Shown here in pieces: positions 24,717 through 28,112 of a stretch of 28,112 nucleotides of DNA. Source of the DNA: an uncultured Bacteroidales bacterium (GTDB lineage: Bacteria; Bacteroidota; Bacteroidia; Bacteroidales; Muribaculaceae); contig CASBHZ010000039.1 in NCBI GenBank assembly GCA_949123685.1, positions 1-28,112 of the forward strand. The letters are read 5' to 3'. Both the position numbers and the translations under genes were made by a program. The notes under the pieces are model-generated. The model saw nothing but the letters and a program-made list of their open reading frames with translations, had not been told where the DNA came from and made no database searches. Every line of letters starts with the position of its first letter. The first letter of the stretch is position 1.

Positions 24717-26105
24717 TCATTGTTTGTTCTGATAGTCGCTGAAGTTGGCTGCCTGCATGTCTTCCGGTAGCTCCTTTAGTTCTGCGCGAATATCTTTCTT
24801 GTTGCCGGTGGTTACCGCGAACCGGCTTACAGACAACATCATGCCTATGGCGGCAGACATCACCAATACAGAGGTGCCTCCTTTTGATATGAATGGCAAC
24901 GGCTGTCCGGAAACAGGGAATAATCCCGTTACGATCGCCATGTGCACAAGAGCTTGGAACACGATCATCACAGCGCACCCCATAATAAGGAATGCGGGAA
25001 ACGCACGGGAGCATTTATAGGCTATGCGTCCTGCACGCGCCACGAGCAGCAGGAATAGTATCAGCAACAGCGAGCCGCCTACAAATCCTGTGTCTTCAAC
25101 TATGATCGAGTAGATATAATCGGAGAAAGCGAGCGGAAGGCGGGCACTTTCACGAGAGTTTCCGGGACCTTGTCCCATTAATCCTCCGTTTGCTTGTGCA
25201 AACTTGGAGAAGATAACCTGACGGTTCATATCGTCAATGGGATCGTTCGGGTGCACGCCTTCAAGCCATCTTTCAATTCTGTTTCCTCGGGTTTCTCCAC
25301 GGTCTCTGGATTCACTGCCTGAGCCGGTGATCCTATCTTGAGAAGCCGTCGCTTCAACCCTCACGTTTTCAAAATCATCAGTGGCAACTTTTTTATTGGC
25401 GTTTTTGATCATTAGCAAAGATCCTGCGCACAATGCATATATGCCGATTGTCATCCAGAATTTGGGCCATTGTATTCCTCCGATAAGGAACATGCTTATA
25501 CTCACTCCCATCAGCAGGATAGTGTTCGTAAGACCGTCCTTATAAAGGAAGACTGCGAATATGACCACCACTACTGCAGATGTAATTATACCTCTATTGG
25601 TAACGCCTCCCGGAGTCTGATTTTTTGACAATATGGATGCAAGTAGCAGAACTACAGAAAGTTTTACAATTTCTGCCGGCTGTATGGTCATTCCGGCGAT
25701 GCGTATGGCGCGTTGTGCGCCGTTTATCTCAACTCCGGCTACTGTCGACATCACCAGCAATCCGAGTGAGAAAATGGCGAATAGCCATGCAAACCGACGC
25801 ATGAGGATATAATGTGTGTTCTGAAGCCACAATACCACTCCGAGACCCAGCGCGAGAAAGATGCTGTGTCTTATCAGCGGGCTGTAGACATTGGATGATG
25901 AGACTTCCGTGCTTGAGGCGCTGAAAAGTTCCACAACGCTTATTAGCAGGAACATTATGTATATACCCCATATATAGGGGTCGGGGCGCGAGCGTTTCAC
26001 TGCAGCTTTTGGTGCGCTTTTTTTGTCGGCAATGTTTGCTGCAACTGTCTGTCCGTCGACAGTCTCGCGTATTTCGAGTCCTGGAATGAGATCTTGATTT
26101 GCCAC
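24717..26105 (-). CDS. ftsW: SEDS-family peptidoglycan glycosyltransferase FtsW
   Basis: FtsW polymerises septal glycan strands from lipid II with its partner PBP. The 462-residue, roughly ten-segment membrane protein has SEDS hallmarks: FSASSTEV after the first span, GAQRAIRIAGMTIQPAEIVK at 129-148, FSDYIYSIIVEDTGFVGG at 327-344 with conserved Asp329, and GLFPVSGQPLPFISKGGTS at 394-412. A polar insert at about 235-300, rich in Arg, Glu and Ser, is the large extracytoplasmic loop; it is long and charged. A cytosolic N-terminus of about 40 residues precedes the first span. Gaps are 39 bp to murD and 24 bp to murG. Confidence 0.95.
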   Translation of the reverse strand: MANQDLIPGLEIRETVDGQTVAANIADKKSAPKAAVKRSRPDPYIWGIYIMFLLISVVELFSASSTEVSSSNVYSPLIRHSIFLALGLGVVLWLQNTHYILMRRFAWLFAIFSLGLLVMSTVAGVEINGAQRAIRIAGMTIQPAEIVKLSVVLLLASILSKNQTPGGVTNRGIITSAVVVVIFAVFLYKDGLTNTILLMGVSISMFLIGGIQWPKFWMTIGIYALCAGSLLMIKNANKKVATDDFENVRVEATASQDRITGSGSESRDRGETRGNRIERWLEGVHPNDPIDDMNRQVIFSKFAQANGGLMGQGPGNSRESARLPLAFSDYIYSIIVEDTGFVGGSLLLILFLLLVARAGRIAYKCSRAFPAFLIMGCAVMIVFQALVHMAIVTGLFPVSGQPLPFISKGGTSVLVMSAAIGMMLSVSRFAVTTGNKKDIRAELKELPEDMQAANFSDYQNKQ

Positions 26106-26144
26106 TTTATCGTTTAATATCAGTATGGTTTGCTTAAAAGCTGT

Positions 26145-27494
26145 TTAAAGTGATTTCACACATGCCTTGAATTGGCGTCCGCGATCTTCATAACTTGAGA
26201 AAAGATCGAAGCTTGCGCAGCATGGAGATAGGAGAACTGTGTCGCCTTCTGCTGCTGCTTCGGAACAAGCCTTGACAGCCTCTTCAACCGAATGAGTGTC
26301 ACGGATAACAGGAACCTTGCCGGAGAAGAACTCTAATAGCTTCTGATTGTCTTTGCCCATGCAAATGATGGCTTTGACTTTCTCTTTCACGAGATCCTCG
26401 ATTTCCGTATAATCGTTTCCTTTGTCTTTGCCTCCGAGTATTAGCACTGTCGGTGTGGTCATGCTTTCAAGTGCATACCATGTGGAATTGACGTTGGTAG
26501 CTTTAGAATCGTTTACATAGCGAACACCCCTGACCGTGGAAACGTATTCGAGACGATGTTCCACGGCTTCGAAATCTTCAAGCGCGGAACGGATCTCATC
26601 TTTCTTTATGTCAAGCAGGGATGCGGAAAGTCCGGCTGCCATGGAGTTGTAAAGGTTGTGTAATCCGGTAAGGGACAGTTTATCGCGGGGAATCTCCCAG
26701 ACTTCACCCGGCGTTACGAATTTCACTATGCCGTCTTTCAGGAAAGCGTGGCTTCCTTCTTCTTCCAATTCGCTGAAAGGCATATGCATCGCTTCCACCT
26801 GAATCTGACGGATCTGCTCTTTCACGATCGGGTCGTCTTGCCAATATATGAAATAATCATCTTGTGTCTGATTCTGGAGAATACGGAATTTTGCTTTAAC
26901 ATAATTCTCCATCTTGTGGTCATATCTGTCAAGATGATCGGGAGTGATGTTCATTATGACAGCAATGTTCGCCTTGAAGTCGTACATGTTTTCAAGCTGG
27001 AAACTTGAAAGTTCGATAACATAGACATCATGGGGCTCTCTTGCCACCTGCAATGCGAGACTCTTACCTACATTCCCCGCTAACCCTACATTAAGACCTG
27101 CCTTATGCAAGATGTGATATGTAAGTAATGTCGTTGTCGTTTTTCCGTTTGACCCGGTTATGCAGACCATTTTAGCATCTGTATATCTTCCTGCAAATTC
27201 AATTTCCGACAATACAGGAATCCCCTTTTCGGTGATTTTCATTACCATAGGAGCATAAGGGGGGATGCCGGGACTTTTAACAACAATATCGGCATCAAGT
27301 ATTTTTTCTTCGGTATGTTTCCCCTCTTCAAATTCTATATTTTCGCGAACAAGTGTTTCGCGATATTCATCTTTCAGAGTGCCCATGTCGCTTAGGAAAA
27401 CGTTCATCCCCTTTTCCTTTCCGAGGATTGCTGCGCCGACACCGCTTTCTCCACCTCCGAGCACAACTAAATTTTTCATATCTTTCTTTGTCAT
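26145..27494 (-). CDS. murD: UDP-N-acetylmuramoyl-L-alanine-D-glutamate ligase
   Basis: MurD adds D-glutamate to UDP-MurNAc-L-Ala. The 450-residue protein has the N-terminal VVLGGGESGVGAA at 10-22, KSPGIPP at 73-79, the P-loop CITGSNGKTTTT (GSNGKTTT at 114-121), ELSSFQLE at 161-168, and MNITPDHLDRY. Later motifs are EHRLE, NDSKATN and LILGGKDKG, then the C-terminal LLSPCCASFDLFSSYEDRG. The chosen ATG overlaps the mraY stop in a TAATG junction. A longer in-frame start at 27602 would add 36 residues buried in mraY, and a shorter one at 27479 would begin MKNLVVLGGG; either is less likely. Confidence 0.96.
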   Translation of the reverse strand: MTKKDMKNLVVLGGGESGVGAAILGKEKGMNVFLSDMGTLKDEYRETLVRENIEFEEGKHTEEKILDADIVVKSPGIPPYAPMVMKITEKGIPVLSEIEFAGRYTDAKMVCITGSNGKTTTTLLTYHILHKAGLNVGLAGNVGKSLALQVAREPHDVYVIELSSFQLENMYDFKANIAVIMNITPDHLDRYDHKMENYVKAKFRILQNQTQDDYFIYWQDDPIVKEQIRQIQVEAMHMPFSELEEEGSHAFLKDGIVKFVTPGEVWEIPRDKLSLTGLHNLYNSMAAGLSASLLDIKKDEIRSALEDFEAVEHRLEYVSTVRGVRYVNDSKATNVNSTWYALESMTTPTVLILGGKDKGNDYTEIEDLVKEKVKAIICMGKDNQKLLEFFSGKVPVIRDTHSVEEAVKACSEAAAEGDTVLLSPCCASFDLFSSYEDRGRQFKACVKSL

Positions 27495-28112
27495 TATCTG
27501 ATTTTCAATGTGACGAAAGTCAAGGCAGCAAGCAGAATGCCTACTATCCAGAATCTCACCACGATTTTGGATTCCGGTATGGGATTGACTGGATGTTTCC
27601 ATAAAACATTGCTACCCGCTTCCAACGGTTTCTGGAAATGATGATGAAGCGGGGTCATTTTGAAAATTCGCCTGCCTTCTCCGTATTTTTTCTTTGTATA
27701 TTTGAAATATCCTACCTGTAGCATTACCGATACATCCTCAAGGAAGAAAATGAGGCAAAGCAATGGGATAAGAAGCTCTTTGCGGATCAGGATTGCGAAC
27801 ACGGCAAGTATGCCGCCGAGTGTAAGGCTTCCGGTGTCTCCCATGAATACTTGCGCTGGAAAAGCGTTATACCACAGGAATCCGACCAATGCCCCTATGA
27901 ATGCAGCTGCATAAACCACTAATTCTTCAGATCCGGGAATATACATTATGTTGAGATAGCTTGAATAGATAACGTTACTTCCGAGGTAGCCCATTATCAA
28001 TAATGCAATTCCGATGATTGCGGATGTTCCCGCACATAGTCCGTCAAGACCGTCTGTAAGGTTTGCGCCGTTGCTCACTGCCGCGACTACTATTACGACT
28101 ACGAGAACGAAT
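27494..28112 (-). CDS. mraY: Phospho-MurNAc-pentapeptide transferase (3' part; start beyond window)
   Basis: MraY transfers phospho-MurNAc-pentapeptide to undecaprenyl phosphate, making lipid I in the cytoplasmic membrane. Only the C-terminal ~205 residues are in the window; the frame is open to base 28111 and reads [20 protein letters not shown], so the gene is cut by the window edge and not broken. Conserved motifs are [13 protein letters not shown], the metal-binding [12 protein letters not shown] and MTPLHHHFQ. At least five membrane spans remain. The stop overlaps the murD start. This is the entry of the dcw run; further upstream genes (murE, ftsI, ftsL, rsmH, mraZ in relatives) would lie outside. 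Confidence 0.96.
   Translation of the reverse strand, partial: FVLVVVIVVAAVSNGANLTDGLDGLCAGTSAIIGIALLIMGYLGSNVIYSSYLNIMYIPGSEELVVYAAAFIGALVGFLWYNAFPAQVFMGDTGSLTLGGILAVFAILIRKELLIPLLCLIFFLEDVSVMLQVGYFKYTKKKYGEGRRIFKMTPLHHHFQKPLEAGSNVLWKHPVNPIPESKIVVRFWIVGILLAALTFVTLKIR

Noticed and set aside
27495..27602. In-frame N-terminal extension of murD by 36 residues.
   Set aside because: It lies inside mraY in another frame. MurD homology begins at the TAATG junction, where the family N-terminus is complete.

Overview
The window reads as chromosome of a Bacteroidales bacterium, plausibly Muribaculaceae or a close relative. This is inferred from gene content: a Bacteroidota-type division and cell-wall (dcw) cluster, a viroplasmin-type RNase H, a BF3164-like six-bladed propeller lipoprotein, a large outer-membrane barrel with a carboxypeptidase-regulatory-like N-terminus, an anaerobic sulfatase-maturase homologue, and promoter-like TAnnTTTG boxes. 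Nothing resembles a phage, plasmid, CRISPR array, rRNA or tRNA.

Layout. Positions 1-4293 (+) hold a non-coding repeat end, a propeller lipoprotein and a TonB-receptor-like outer-membrane barrel. Positions 4294-6732 hold a secreted alpha/beta hydrolase and queG, both on the minus strand, with one copy of a ~100-bp inverted-repeat element on each side. Positions 6733-12342 (+) look like one five-gene operon: glycerophosphodiester phosphodiesterase, GlpT-type transporter, anSME-type radical SAM enzyme, an unrecognised protein and a Sel1-repeat protein. It ends at a strong hairpin terminator. Everything from 12385 to the right edge is on the minus strand. Read in transcription order it is mraY (cut by the window edge), murD, ftsW, murG, murC, ftsQ, ftsA, ftsZ, then rlmL-like methyltransferase, a multi-pass membrane protein, pdxB, rnhA and a secreted GH51 arabinofuranosidase.

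How the genes work together. The minus-strand run covers late peptidoglycan precursor synthesis (MraY, MurD, MurC, MurG), the SEDS glycosyltransferase (FtsW) and the divisome core (FtsQ, FtsA, FtsZ). It continues with tight spacing into RNA modification, vitamin B6 synthesis and RNA/DNA hybrid removal. The plus-strand operon suggests scavenging of glycerophosphodiesters: exported hydrolysis, then uptake of glycerol-3-phosphate.

Most unusual non-coding structure. (1) A repeat family whose 31-bp arms each carry three CAACCAC heptamers 10-11 bp apart, in mirror symmetry around a conserved, oriented core. There are two complete copies and one end in the first 6.6 kb. (2) Tandem 7-bp arrays (CTRAAAA-like on the coding strand) immediately upstream of at least four minus-strand start codons; one of them also encodes the FtsQ C-terminus and stop codon. 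(3) A 12-residue tandem repeat in a long charged tail on the RlmL-like methyltransferase.
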